From: Isoetes taiwanensis
Taxonomy: Eukaryota; Streptophyta; Lycopodiopsida; Isoetales; Isoetaceae
Assembly (NCBI GenBank): GCA_021234155.1
Contig: JAJEKV010000039.1
Span: 1-64,000 of the forward strand
Reading direction: 5' to 3'
Length of the DNA stretch: 64,000 bases
Shown: positions 36,085 to 46,559 of the stretch, piece by piece
Numbering within the stretch: the first letter of the stretch is position 1
How the letters are laid out: every line of letters begins with the position of its first letter
The notes under the pieces: generated by a model
Database searches by the model: none
Seen by the model: the letters and a program-made list of their open reading frames with translations, nothing else
Told to the model about the DNA's origin: nothing
Program-made: the position numbers and the translations under genes

Positions 36085-39000
36085 CTAATCAGCTGGCTCT
36101 TCAAGCACATCCACTTCAATATCAGCATCTTCATCCAAATCCAGGAGGTCAGTAGAACTTCTTTCAGCTGAAGGTTTCTTGAACATGGACATGCGATGTG
36201 TTTTGATCACATCACAAATGTCAACGTCAATATCCAGTGCAAAACAATGCAGACCTCTAAGTGCACATGCCTCAACCATAGATCCTGTGCCTGTTAGAAG
36301 ATCAACAACATAGTCACCAGGTTCACATAAGAGCTGAAGCAAGAATTCATTGAAGTGAGTGCTCTTCTCCAAGTTATGCCGCATGGACTCATGAGTAGCA
36401 GTTTTGAATCTGTCACTTGACCCTAAGTAATGCCTCAACAATTCAGAGTTGTGATTCAACTCGTGTTTATTAAACACGTCATCTGATTTGAATGATGGAT
36501 TTGTTCCAACTCGTTTGTATAGGCATACTTTCAAGGCCATCCTAGAAATAGTACCATACTTATCTTTGTGGAAACTGAATGGTGCATCTCCTATCATGAT
36601 GTAGGTTCTTCCTATTTCAAGGTTCTTTTTTCTGGCGGCTACGTCAATTGCTTTCTGAAACTCGAAGCTGCCAATGCACACCAACCATCCACTATCGTCC
36701 AAGCAAAGCTCACCCAAAGTGAAGCATCCATCTATCAAATGTGAATCAAGTTTGTTCCAGTGGGGTGTTTCATTCATGTCTTTTTTTGTAGGTTCATTGG
36801 TGGGTAGATCAATGAGAACCATGTTTGCACCCCAATCTCTCACTTTCCCATTCCTGCTATACACTGATTTTTTCTTAACTTCTTTTCCCAAGTTTCTCAT
36901 AGACGTGAAAACCTCATGTCCGCCCGTGGAGATGGCTCGTGAAACCTTACAAACATCAGCCTCAATGACACGAGATTCTCTTGGAATTAGTGCAATACCG
37001 GCCTTTGGCATGCGGGGTGGCGTGTGGTAATCTTCCAAAGTGTCTTCTTCTTCTTTATCAGAAACTTCAACAACTTTTAAATCGGACACTGTTGGCTTTC
37101 CTTTCTTACTTCTTTTTCTCCTATCAGCATCACCAAGTTCATCAACTTCATCTACCTTCCTTTTCTGGACCCCTCTAATTTTATTATAATCCTCCTCCTC
37201 TTCTTCAGGATAAGAGCCAATGGGGAAGTCCAACCACCAAGGACAATTCTCCCTTTCCCATTTATGCATGCCACCAACTCGATCAAGATTTCCCTTTGGA
37301 CTATAAATACAGTCACTGCCTGTTTGAGACACCCAAATATGTATCTGGGGATGCAAGGATTCCATGCACTTAATATGTACCAAGTATTTGAAATACCTGT
37401 AAGCTACGCGCATGCCCGTCCTTTGAATTTCAAATGCTTCAGAAACGCCCACTGAAGAAGACATGTGTTTCTCCCAATGTTTAAACATTTGAACCCGATT
37501 CTTAGCTTTGAACGTTCTGAACCATGTCTCAACATCACAATCACGAGGTATTAGCAACTGTAAATTATGTTGCTCAATGGCCCCATTCACCAACTCACAG
37601 GTTCTAAACAAGAGATGCTCTAACCATGTTTCTTTTTTGATCCAAGTACTGAAACTCTTGTCACTGGTAGGGATTTTTTGGTAAGTACCAAACTGAGAAG
37701 TGCTGGTCATAGTCTTTATCCAATTGTCTCTGACATTGTTCTGCACTTTAGACCTGACCATGAACAAAAGCTTCTCAAGGGTCACATTGACTCCCTTGGA
37801 TTCCAAATCCTTGGTTGTAACATGGCGTAACCAGACATTCCCCAAACTAGGATTCACAATGGCTAAGTACTTCTGCATTTTTTTCGTCCATTTTCTGCGT
37901 ACTTCTTTTTCTGCATTGGCCTTCAATACCTCAACATCGGAGATGTTATCATGGTTAGACTTAATGTAATCTTCAATGTCCTTATTCATTGAAGCCTTCA
38001 TCCATGCAATTTAAAACAAACAAATAAGTATTGAATTCGAACATTACATTGGAAAGATAATAGCGCAAATTAATGTCAAACTTACATTGTATAAAATCTT
38101 AGTGTAGGCCAACCGTGTGAGAGGGTACCAAGGCTCATTTGAACCAATCATTTCCCTTGTTCTTTGTGCCTTCAACTCTACAGGAGATAGATCTTTCATG
38201 TATTTATCGGGTTTAGCAGTAGCAACCCTATGCACTATCATAAGAGTATCTTGAAGACTTGTTCGCACAACCCCAATCTCGTTTAATCTAGTTTGCAATG
38301 GTGAAAGTGAGTTGTAATAACATGCAACAACATGATAAATTTATGAAAAAAAAAAGATCACTTACAAGTTTATTCTGTTCATTGCAGCAATCAAAGTTGT
38401 CTCATTTGGCTCATCAATGACAATAAAATCAGCACGAACAGAAATATGCTTCGACTTGATGTGTTTGTATGTGGCCTTGATTTCAGTCATCCAAGCTTCT
38501 GTTCGATGATTTCCGTCCCAACAGAGGAACATAATGCCTTGTAGATCTGACCAATCTGGATTGTTCAATAGGGACTCTTCAAATGCCTTATTTACTTCTT
38601 GCCAGTAAGGGTCCCAACCATCGATGTCCTCATCGGTAACCGGAATTACATCTCCCTTTGCTGTTGCCATGGACAAAATAAAATTTCCCTTCGATTTTAC
38701 ATATCCATCCCATGCGAAAGTTTCTCTCAACACTTGTGCACGGGAACCAACTTTGCGAACTTCTTCATTTATTTTTATACGACATAATGGTATCAATGGT
38801 GGCTCAGTGCCCCTTTTTAATGCCAAACCATCTAATGTCTCCGATATAACCTCAACAGTAAATTCAGCCGAAAGATCACCTAGATCATCTTCATTCGAAT
38901 CTGACTTCTTTCCCTTCTTCTTATTAACACTATTTGGGGTTGCCTCTCCTTTTTCATCATCACTAATTTCTGCCTTCTCTTCATGAACATTTTCTGAACT

Positions 39001-39195
39001 GCCACCCAATTCCATTTCACTACTTGCTATTCTTTCCGACACATTACCTTCATTGTTAGTCAACTCTGCTACAGTAACTACTTCCCCACTAACATCAGTT
39101 GTCATTGCCAATTTCCGCCCTCTAGGTTTTCTTTTTGGAGTTACCAATCTAGTAGGCTGCAAATCGGGATGACTGCTTCTCGTTTCTACCACCAT
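36085..39195 (-). CDS. ParB-like domain fused to a beta-class amino-methyltransferase-like domain; three exons, 980 aa model
   Basis: Model: exons 39195-38366, 38287-38086 and 37995-36085 (2943 nt including stop), joined by GTAAGT donors and AG acceptors with matching phases (2, then 0). Introns are 78 and 90 nt. Residues 21-28 (KRKPRGRK) are NLS-like; 50-112 are acidic/low complexity. Residues about 133-280 read as a ParB/Srx-like domain with LCWDGNHRTEAW (225-235; GxHRxxA-type box) and a later AAMNRIN. The C-terminus has methyltransferase blocks in beta-class order: VLIDLPT (738-743, motif IV position, normally D/N/S-PP-Y/W), DSGWLVCIGSFE, RHNLEKS (883-889), then PGDYVVDLLTGTGS (903-916, motif I, usually VLDPFxGxGT) and ALDID. 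ParB-plus-N4/N6-methyltransferase fusions are typical of phages and bacteria. The changed motif IV argues against normal catalysis. An upstream in-frame ATG at 39336 would add a hydrophobic stretch; MVVETRSS at 39195 is preferred. The exons are intact, unlike the neighbours. Confidence 0.75.
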
Positions 39196-39276
39196 ACCAT
39201 AAGTGTAACTGCGAAGACACAATAGCAAACATATCAGGGACACAATAGCAAACATATCAGCTTCTGAGAGCAAAGC

Positions 39277-40020
39277 TTCTATTTTGCCATTATAGAGTAA
39301 TGGCAGAAGCTCATAAGATGTGGCAGTGTTTAACATAATTTTTGCAGCATGAATGGGGGCGGCGCCGCCCCCTTCCCAGCATCAAACAGAGCCAGCAAGA
39401 CATTTTATAGACAGGAATTTTATAGCATTCCGAAGCTGAATTTGGAGCTTCTACAAAGCAAGAACTAGAAGTACTGATCAACAAAGCATCTACTACAAGT
39501 ATTGTTCAGAGCAAAGGTTCTTATTTGCCATTGTAGAACAATGGCAAAAGCTCATAAGCTATCAAAGATAGCAAACTGAATACATGGTGTAATGCTTCAA
39601 CAAAGACTTGAAGGGAACTTGAACAAAGTGAAGAGGAGCTTTGTTCAATCACATACTTGAAGGGGACGGCGCCGCCCCCTTAGCAGCATCAACAATGATG
39701 GATTATCAGAATTTACGGAAGAGGATCAACATCAGACTTCAAGGGAATTTGAACAAATTTTTAAACCTAAACTATGCAAAAAGAACAAAGCTTCTGAACT
39801 TGAGCGAAGCTTCTGAGAACAAAGCTTCTGAACTTGAGCGAAGCTTTTGAGAACAAAGACTCCCGCCATTATAGAACAACGGCAGAAGCTAATGGATTTG
39901 GCAGTGTTTAACATAATTTTTAAACCTATACTTTGCAAAAACAACAAGCCATTTCAGCGCAGCTTCAAGGGGACGGCGCCGCCCCCATTGTAGCATCAGA
40001 AAGCTTGCAGGGAACTAAGA
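39277..40020. repeat. Three diverged ~305-bp repeats each carrying a GGCGCC-centred GC palindrome
   Basis: GGGGCGGCGCCGCCCCC-type palindromes occur at about 39357, 39664 and 39973. Each copy also has a form of GCCATTATAGAACAATGGCAGAAGCT, and two share GGCAGTGTTTAACATAATTTTT. The repeats lie between the divergent ParB-methyltransferase and SWIM genes, where a shared promoter would be. E2F-like factors bind GGCGCC-type sites, but no binding is shown here. Confidence 0.8.
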
Positions 40021-40634
40021 ATGAACAAGCAAATACTTACATCTTCTGCCCGACGAAGCCGCATTCTGCATTTCCGACGAAGCTTGCCAATTTTTTTGAA
40101 GCTAGCAGGAGGAGAGGAGAGGTTTCTAGAAAATACAGTACTTCAAACGCAGGCGGACTTCAAACGCACAATTCAATTTCATTACGAAGACTATTTCTTC
40201 ATTCTAAAACGCACATTTCAATTTAATTTCTAAGACTAGTTCTTCATTCTAAAACTAATACATAGAATTTTAAATTGAATATGGTTTAAAGGGTTTACCT
40301 CGCACAAGCAAGCGGTCTCCTAAGCATTCGTTTAGCATTCGTACATTTTGCAGCCAGTCCCTTACTAGTTAAAAAGTAGCCGTTTCAAATTAGTTTTCTA
40401 ATAGCCGTTTGTATTTGATTTTTGATTGCACGTTAATTAGACTTGCGCTTGTTATGATGACCATTTCAATTAAGGGTAGAATATAATTTAATGCAGTATT
40501 ACGAAAAATAAGTTGGCGGGTAACGAATATTTCCGTTTATTGCGGCTTTCATGGAGTGAAATGTTTGTAATTCAAAATAAAAGACGAATGTCCAACAAAT
40601 AGTGTGCGTTCACGGAACTCACCAGAATTGGAAA

Positions 40635-41099
40635 ATGGCCGCTACGGTAAGCATGACTTCTCCAGGTAAGTTGCAATCTATGCAATTACCTTTTGATGCT
40701 AATGGAGTTTGTATTGTCAGTAACCATCTGGTTTCACAATGTTTTGGCTTCCAACCTGGTACTGTGATGTTGCAACAAGTGTCGGTAGATAGTGATGTGG
40801 ATTCCTTGACATATGTTCTGAAGCGAAACAGTGATGGATTCTATGTAATTGATAGAGAGTTTGGTTCACGTGTAATCGTGACTGGTATCCCTGAGATTAT
40901 CAGTTCTCCAGCATGCCCCATAGTTGTGGACTCACCTAAGTGTATGGAATCCAATGTAACAGAAATGTCCATGTTCGATTATTTGCTCAATAATGGTGGC
41001 AATAGCAAATTGAAGACTTGGGCACTAGAGGTTGGAACATCTGTGAGGGTGAACCATTTGCCAGATTGTTATGATGGCACTGTGGTTTATGAACTCTGA
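40635..41099 (+). CDS. First reading frame of a SWIM-type gene (unknown N-terminal domain)
   Basis: The ATG at 40635 (MAATVSMTSPGK) is preferred to 40602. It opens a 154-codon frame ending YDGTVVYEL-stop. No known domain; it contains alternating hydrophobic segments (GVCIVSNHLVSQCFGF, SRVIVTGIPEIISS). It overlaps the next frame by 29 nt in a different phase, so the two are either one gene with an indel, a spliced gene with an unseen junction, or two overlapping ORFs. The start lies about 1.4 kb from the divergent ParB-methyltransferase gene. Confidence 0.55.
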   Translation: MAATVSMTSPGKLQSMQLPFDANGVCIVSNHLVSQCFGFQPGTVMLQQVSVDSDVDSLTYVLKRNSDGFYVIDREFGSRVIVTGIPEIISSPACPIVVDSPKCMESNVTEMSMFDYLLNNGGNSKLKTWALEVGTSVRVNHLPDCYDGTVVYEL

Positions 41100-41988
41100 A
41101 GCAGGAAGTCATCGACCAGACAAGGTATCCTGCACTATGTCACGTTCGCGAATGGCTGACTCCGCGAGAAGGACAATAGACTTTGATCATCCACAACTTA
41201 GAGTGATAGAAGTAGATATCCATCAGGCTAGTTGGGCATTACGGAGGACAATTGCAGGCAGTGACGTGAAATGTATGGGTAGAGTATCCAAGACTGGTCG
41301 CAAATGCCAAACACGCATTAACGTGGGGAACAAATCCACTGTTGCTCCATCATTCTATGGAATCAGAAAACATCGAAATGGGGAGCAAGAACAAATGATG
41401 TGGTTTTGTTCAACCAATGTTCAGCACACATGGTATCCAGATTACAGTATTGTTTGTGTTCCTAACAGACCCAGCAGTTGGCCAGTCGCCATTGGAGTCA
41501 ACATAAAGGATGATGAATTACAAGTGTTAATGAGTAGTGGCTTTGAAGTGAGAGGGTTGTCTTCCACATGTGGGCAGTATTCCACTGAAACTTCTTCAAA
41601 TGTACCTTCAGACAGTAGCACTATCAGAGTTAGAAATGGAAGACGTGTCAATAAAAGGGCTAGATTAAGCAATGATGAAGATGTGAACCTGGAGCGTAGT
41701 TTTGACATGGAAGCAGAGGTAATTAGTAAACATACTATCAGTCGGGGAAAGCATGTGATTTATGACCTTAGAAGGGATACGAACACATACAAGATTGAGG
41801 TGAGCACAAACCCGAAATGCAATTGTCCTGAATTTACAAACATGAGACGAAGGGTAGATTCCCCGCTATGCAAGCACATGTGTTATGTCTACAACAAGGT
41901 GTTGGGTCATAATCCGAAACACAACAAGGAGGTGATTCAAGCAGTGTTAACAGATGCTACATTGGCAATGCTTTTGGGAGATGATTGA
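41071..41988 (+). CDS. SWIM zinc-finger protein (C-terminal part)
   Basis: A 305-codon frame without stops. The C-terminus reads YKIEVSTNPKCNCPEF...SPLCKHMCYVYNKVL, which fits the SWIM pattern CxCx(n)CxH, a zinc-binding fold found in MULE-type transposases, FAR1-like factors and DNA-interaction proteins. A second Cys-containing block (KCMGRVSKTGRKCQTRI) lies near residue 70. The middle has an NLS-like RRVNKRAR. The first ~15 codons are probably not translated as given, because upstream coding sequence lies in another phase. No transposase core was seen, so the call is SWIM protein of unknown role. Confidence 0.7.
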   Translation: MMALWFMNSEAGSHRPDKVSCTMSRSRMADSARRTIDFDHPQLRVIEVDIHQASWALRRTIAGSDVKCMGRVSKTGRKCQTRINVGNKSTVAPSFYGIRKHRNGEQEQMMWFCSTNVQHTWYPDYSIVCVPNRPSSWPVAIGVNIKDDELQVLMSSGFEVRGLSSTCGQYSTETSSNVPSDSSTIRVRNGRRVNKRARLSNDEDVNLERSFDMEAEVISKHTISRGKHVIYDLRRDTNTYKIEVSTNPKCNCPEFTNMRRRVDSPLCKHMCYVYNKVLGHNPKHNKEVIQAVLTDATLAMLLGDD

Positions 41989-42533
41989 AAATTACAGAAT
42001 GTTGCATTCAGTATTAGTAAATGACAATGAGAAGTATTGTAAAATTCTTTCTAAGTGATAGTTGTATTGAATAGATTGGTATTAAAGGTTACATTGGGTT
42101 GTTATAAGAAATACAAAAGGTTGCACCAATCCGAGTTGTTTTTCAACAATATAACCAAAACTATCACTTCCACCTGAAAGCATATTCGAATATTACTCAC
42201 AAAAAAACATGAAAACATCTTTTGAAAAAACATAAAAAAAATTACACTCTCTCTGGTCAAGTTAACGCGCGGGAAGATACTTGTCTTTTCTTTCTTCTGT
42301 TTAACTAAGGTATCTATCGGTGGGGAGCTTCAAGTTGTCCATGCTTCAATAATCAGTGGGATCTCTATGTAGCCAAGATGGTGTGAAAGCATGCAGCTGG
42401 AATTTGTTCCAAGTTTGGGCTCACTATTGTGCTACTTCTTCCTATGAGGCCATTTGGGCCACTTTGTAATAAGGCCTTCGGGCCACTTTTTATTAATAGA
42501 AAATCATAAATTTCGTACCCTCAAAAAAAAATA
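41989..42533 (+). other. 3' flank of the SWIM gene and probable retroposon 3' end
   Basis: After the stop codon come AT-rich DNA and, at about 42320-42530, a sequence with repeated GGCCACTTT words (GGCCATTTGGGCCACTTT, CCTTCGGGCCACTTTT) followed by an A-rich end (CTCAAAAAAAAA). This resembles the 3' end of a polyadenylated retroposon in plus sense. No reading frame was found. Confidence 0.4.
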
Positions 42534-42534
42534 T

Positions 42535-42720
42535 TGAAATCACCTCCAATAATCAAATCATCAACATTTAAACTTGCTAAGCTAGAGTTAATCTTATTCC
42601 AGACTAGAATTCTATCAGAAGGATTATGATAAGAGTAGATATTAACTAGGGCAACGAAGCACAATTTCATTAAAATGAGAAATTTCGTGATTCCAATTAG
42701 GAACGAAAATCCTTTTTAGT
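42535..42720 (-). pseudogene. L1-type LINE endonuclease fragment
   Basis: The minus frame reads LVNIYSYHNPSDRILVW, then NSSLASLNVDDLIIGGDFNI, matching the (N-V/I-Y...)(GGDFN) part of the L1 endonuclease. About 60 codons survive. It sits head-to-tail against the A-rich end at 42519-42529. Confidence 0.8.
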
Positions 42721-42984
42721 CCATTTTATGCCAATTTTTTGAGCAATTATGGCGCCATTTAGAAAAAATATGGCTCTAAAACGTCATTTATTGGCGCCAT
42801 TAAAAATACTAAGAGTGCATATAATGAAGCTAAAGAACCACAACATCACAAAATTAGTTAAAAATTCCAAATTCATAGATTTGCATATCAAAAAATTTGC
42901 CACAACAGGCACGGACTCGAAAGAGAGAGTTTGTTTACAAAAGGATTATTGTACAATTTAAATTACAATCACACAAAATTCAGG

Positions 42985-43045
42985 GTTCCGCATCAGGATC
43001 AGCTTCCACATCAGGATCAGCTTCCGCATCAGGATCAGGTTCCGT
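42985..43045 (-). repeat. 18-bp in-frame repeat at the C-terminus of the second ParB-like gene
   Basis: GCATCAGGATCAGCTTCC and variants occur three times in tandem and encode a repeated DPDAEA hexapeptide on the minus strand. As an 18-nt unit it keeps the frame, which is what one sees in translated sequence. Confidence 0.8.
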
Positions 43046-44633
43046 ATTGCCAGGGCCATGGCTAGAAGAAGCAACCATAGGATCTCCCTGAAAGCTCTCG
43101 AATGCTGTGGCAGTGAAATTGGGATCATTAAGAACGTCCAGATCGAATTGAGTGTTCTTGATCAAATCATAGTCCACATCGGCTGGAACTTCGGGCATCT
43201 CTGGATTAGGTGGATCTACAGCTTCTTCAACAACAAAGACCTTTTGTCTCTCAGAGGGAACCGGCCGATGATAGGATTGATGGCGGTCAAGCCTATCAAG
43301 AATCCCCTTAGGCACTCCCCGCTTAACCGGGTCACTTTCGAACACAATGCAAAATCTCTTATTCATCAATGAAGCCCTACCAAAAGAACCACGGAGAAGT
43401 AATCAAACACCCTGTTCTGGCGGTACCATTTTTCTCGCGACGGTAGGAGCATGTTGCGCCCCCACCGGTTTCTCATGATTATGTCCCCTGGCAAGCCTTG
43501 CCAGCTGTACCTGAATCTGCTGTTGCAGAGCTTTCCTGCCATAGACTCGGTCTCCACCTCTTCGTCTTCTTCGTTAGGCAAAGGAACTGGTGGTAGTTCT
43601 TGAGGATGATCGTTGAAGGGGAATTTGAGGTCAATTTCATCATCAGGATGACCTGCAGTGGCCTGAATTTTTGTGGCGTACATTAGTGCTTGGACCTCCC
43701 CGAACTCTGGGGAGCCGGTTTTTTGTATTAGCCCCTCATACGTGCCAATAAAAACTCTGGATCTGGAATCCAGATCATCCAACACAGACGAAATCAAAAA
43801 GTTATGCTCTGGCCTTGCAAACACCACTATCCAGAAAGAATCAGCTGTGGTGTTCTTTACAGCTGTATTAAAAAAATTAGATAGTGTGGTTTTGTCCCAC
43901 ATTGGAAATATGCCTCTAGTGTCCAGGGCAATCAAGGATGCTTTGATGAGTGCAAACAACTTGCCCTGGCATGCGTCGGTTCAACCCATAGCGGAAGTCT
44001 TGATATCCTCTCTCTGCAAGACAAAGTTATGTATGAATCTTGCCAAGGCTGGTGGCACGTTCTGCCTTCGCCTTCCTTGCCCACTCCGGTTTCAACCCAC
44101 TTACTATGCAAGGTGGCCATGGAAATGAGGTCGGTATCCTCGAAGCCCCAAGACGGCAAAAGATCGAGATCGGTGAAGGATTTGACCTTCCTCGGAAAAT
44201 TATCCTTCACGTATTCAAAAATCTCCTTCTTCAAGAAAGATATGGATCTTAGTGTCTTTGCCCTTGCCTTGAAGAATTGCTTACCCAGATAATCACCGGT
44301 GACCTTGGCGAAGGTCTTTCCATCCAAAGACTTCACGGAACAAAACCCGACAGCCGTCTTAGTGATGAGACCCCTCATGCACCTCGTAGGTCCGGACCGA
44401 AGTAGTCATGATCTTTTGCCCAGTTACAAGTAATAGTTTGTCCCTTGTTATCTTGCAGCTTGCAAGATTTCCACAAGTTCCATAGGGACATGAATAACTG
44501 AAAAATATCCTCTGGCATGAAGACCCACTGGTTGAAATCTTTTGGATGCTTACCACGCATGGTAACTTCAGCCAGAGCCAGATAACGCTGGAAACAACAA
44601 GAAGTTAGCCTTTCAGACATTCAATGAGGAAAA

Positions 44634-44730
44634 AGCGCCATGGCGCCATTTAGTGAAGAAATGGCGCCATTTAATGAGCAAATGGCGCCACGGCGCCATT
44701 TCCTCACGAAATGGCGCCACGGCGCCATTT
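44634..44730. repeat. GGCGCC palindrome cluster inside an intron
   Basis: AATGGCGCCATT and AATGGCGCCACGGCGCCATT units occur about four times in 97 bp, wholly inside the 173-nt intron (44760-44588) of the second ParB-like gene. The same words recur at 46570-47250 and 48605-48940. Confidence 0.9.
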
Positions 44731-45599
44731 GCTAATCTTGCCAACAATTACAATATGTACCTTGTATGGTTCTGAGCGTGACTGCCCGCGTCCCGATGGA
44801 TCAGGCTTCCCGCACAGAGCATATTGTTGCCGCAGGTGCGCTATGTTATCAATGAAAGGCTCTTTGAAAATAGTCTTCGCAGTGATATCATTGACTTCAC
44901 AACTGAGCTGCAGGCATTCCTGTTCGTTGACTGTGCCAGATAACACTCGGCAATTCCGTTGAAGATAAATCTTTGACATTTGTTCTTGGGACTTTGCAGT
45001 GCCGAGTCTTCTACATACAAGCTGAGCAGCCATAACTGAATGATTGCCATTCACTATATAATAGTGCATCCCCATGAGGTCATCCTCGGTTTTCCAAGCG
45101 ACCAGTTTGTTTGTGAGGGGATTGATTGGAATCACATCAGCGGGAGTGAACACTGGATGTGGGTCTCTCTGAAAGGACTCCACTAACGTTTTGACGTGCT
45201 CCATATTCCTTGGTCTGGATGTCAGATTTGCTGGCCCTTGATATAGTTTGAACACCTCTATTTTTTTTGTAAATGTGACACCCAGAGGAAACAGATGCCG
45301 GTGATCGTAAATTTTATTCAGTGTATTCTCTGCCGTCTTTTCCTCTTCTGACCTTTCGACCTTAAGATTTGCAGGCACCTCTAGCAAGTGCTGAGCTATT
45401 CTTAGTGTGAGCTTCTTTGGCTCTGGCTTCTTAATGGGGGGACCCTTTTGGCCGGTGTGTCCGCAAGATCCTGGCTATGCCTTGGGCTCGGAGGTTCACC
45501 ACCACTTCTAGGACTTCCAGCAGGACTAGGTGTCCGAGTCGCTCTCCTTTGTTTTTTAGGTGTCCTATCCTTCTCAGAGGTCTCCAGCCCGTGCTTCTT

Positions 45600-45850
45600 C
45601 TTCTTCTTCCCATCCATTTCCTCTTCCTTTCCTTCCTTCTGCCCCTTGCCTTCCCTATCCTTTTCTTTCCTTTCCCTTTTCTTTTCCTTCCTTTCCTTCT
45701 TTTCCTTCTTTTCTTTCTCTTCCTTTTTCCTTTCCTCTTCCCTCTCTTTTTCCTCTTCCTTCTCTTCCTTTTCCTTCGCTTACTTCTTTTCCTTCTTTTC
45801 CTTTTCTAGGTCTTTGCGTTCCTTTCTCTTAACTTTCCTCTTGCCTGCCG
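45600..45850 (-). repeat. Polypyrimidine tract coding for Lys/Glu-rich low complexity
   Basis: Almost pure C/T on the plus strand (TTCCTTTTC, TTCCTTCTT words). On the minus strand all frames give Lys/Glu/Arg runs, which fits the charged linker of the second ParB-like gene. One stop (TAA near 45780, within a GAAGTAAGC donor-like word) interrupts it. Confidence 0.8.
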
Positions 45851-46559
45851 CCTTTCCTTCCTCAGGTTCCTGGCCAACATCCTCAGTAGAAGATGAGGAG
45901 TCTTTGTCATTGCGGGGTGTCTCCTTAGGTTGTCTTGTCTTCTTCTTGCTAAGCTGTTTTTTTAGCCATGCGGTGTCCACAATGGCGGGTAGTTTACTAT
46001 TTGGGCTAATGCCTTGACAATGAATGAAGGAGAGTTTTTCGACTCGTTCATCCGATTCGAAGAATCATAAAGCCCCTCAAGATTTCTTGTGGGCCTCGAT
46101 GTCGGCTTCTTCAAAGGCGTTGTGCGATGGCGGCCTTGTTGCTTCTTCGCGGAACCGGCTACATTTGCAATGCTAGCGTATTATTCTGGTGGGATCATAA
46201 AACTTCCAGTCCACATAGTAGATAATTATTCTGTGCTGCAAAGTATCCTCACATACCACCCGGATCAATCGTCGCGACCGCTCTTGACAACAATCTTCAT
46301 GTTGACCAAGATACCAGTAAAATTCGGATTAAGGTCTGTCTCCCCTAATAAGGAGGCGAGCTCTCTTCTGCAGATCTCCTTCGAGCACCAGAAGCGGTGG
46401 AGGGGCTCACCCGCATTACTTCCATGCACCGTGCACATGCAGCGGCAAGATAGTGCGGTCGGATTGAAACCGTGTTTCGGGACTTAATATAGCCGCAACA
46501 AAGGGCATCGGTAACAAAGAGGCATCGATAAATGGTTTTAACAAGCGTGCGTAATGTCG

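Larger units (their letters stand above)
42980..46070 (-). pseudogene. Second ParB-like / methyltransferase-like gene, multi-exon, with frameshifts
   Basis: Minus order: an exon open from about 46057 (SFIHCQGISPNSKLPAI, then the KKQLSKKK region), Lys/Glu-rich low complexity to about 45600, SPRSGGEPPSPRHS, then 45387-44761 with a ParB-like block (FTPADVIPINP, YYIVNGNHSVMAAQLV, LQLSCEVNDIT). A clean intron 44760-44588 leads in phase to 44587-44380 (RYLALAEVT..., WVFMPEDIFQL). Further blocks: 44378-44120 (VGFCSVKSLDGKTFAKVTG, FTDLDLLPSWGFEDTDLISM) and 43950-43370 (SLIALDTRGIFP, DSFWIVVFARPEHNF, RVFIGTYEG), which run parallel to the motif IV half of the 36-39 kb gene. Apparent 1-nt shifts occur at a C6 run (~45437), ~44385 and ~43385. 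No motif I block was seen. The C-terminus is Asp/Pro-rich. Either a pseudogene or an active gene with sequence errors. Confidence 0.6.

Noticed and set aside
36085-38001. Calling the methyltransferase domain an active N4-cytosine or N6-adenine enzyme
   Set aside because: The motif IV position reads DLPT, not D/N/S-PP-Y/W, and motif I lacks the usual DPF; activity and base specificity cannot be claimed.
45448-46017. 189-codon plus-strand ORF rich in Ser/Phe/Leu that looks membrane-like
   Set aside because: It is the antisense of a Lys/Glu-coding polypyrimidine tract in the minus-strand ParB-like gene; the hydrophobicity is a by-product.
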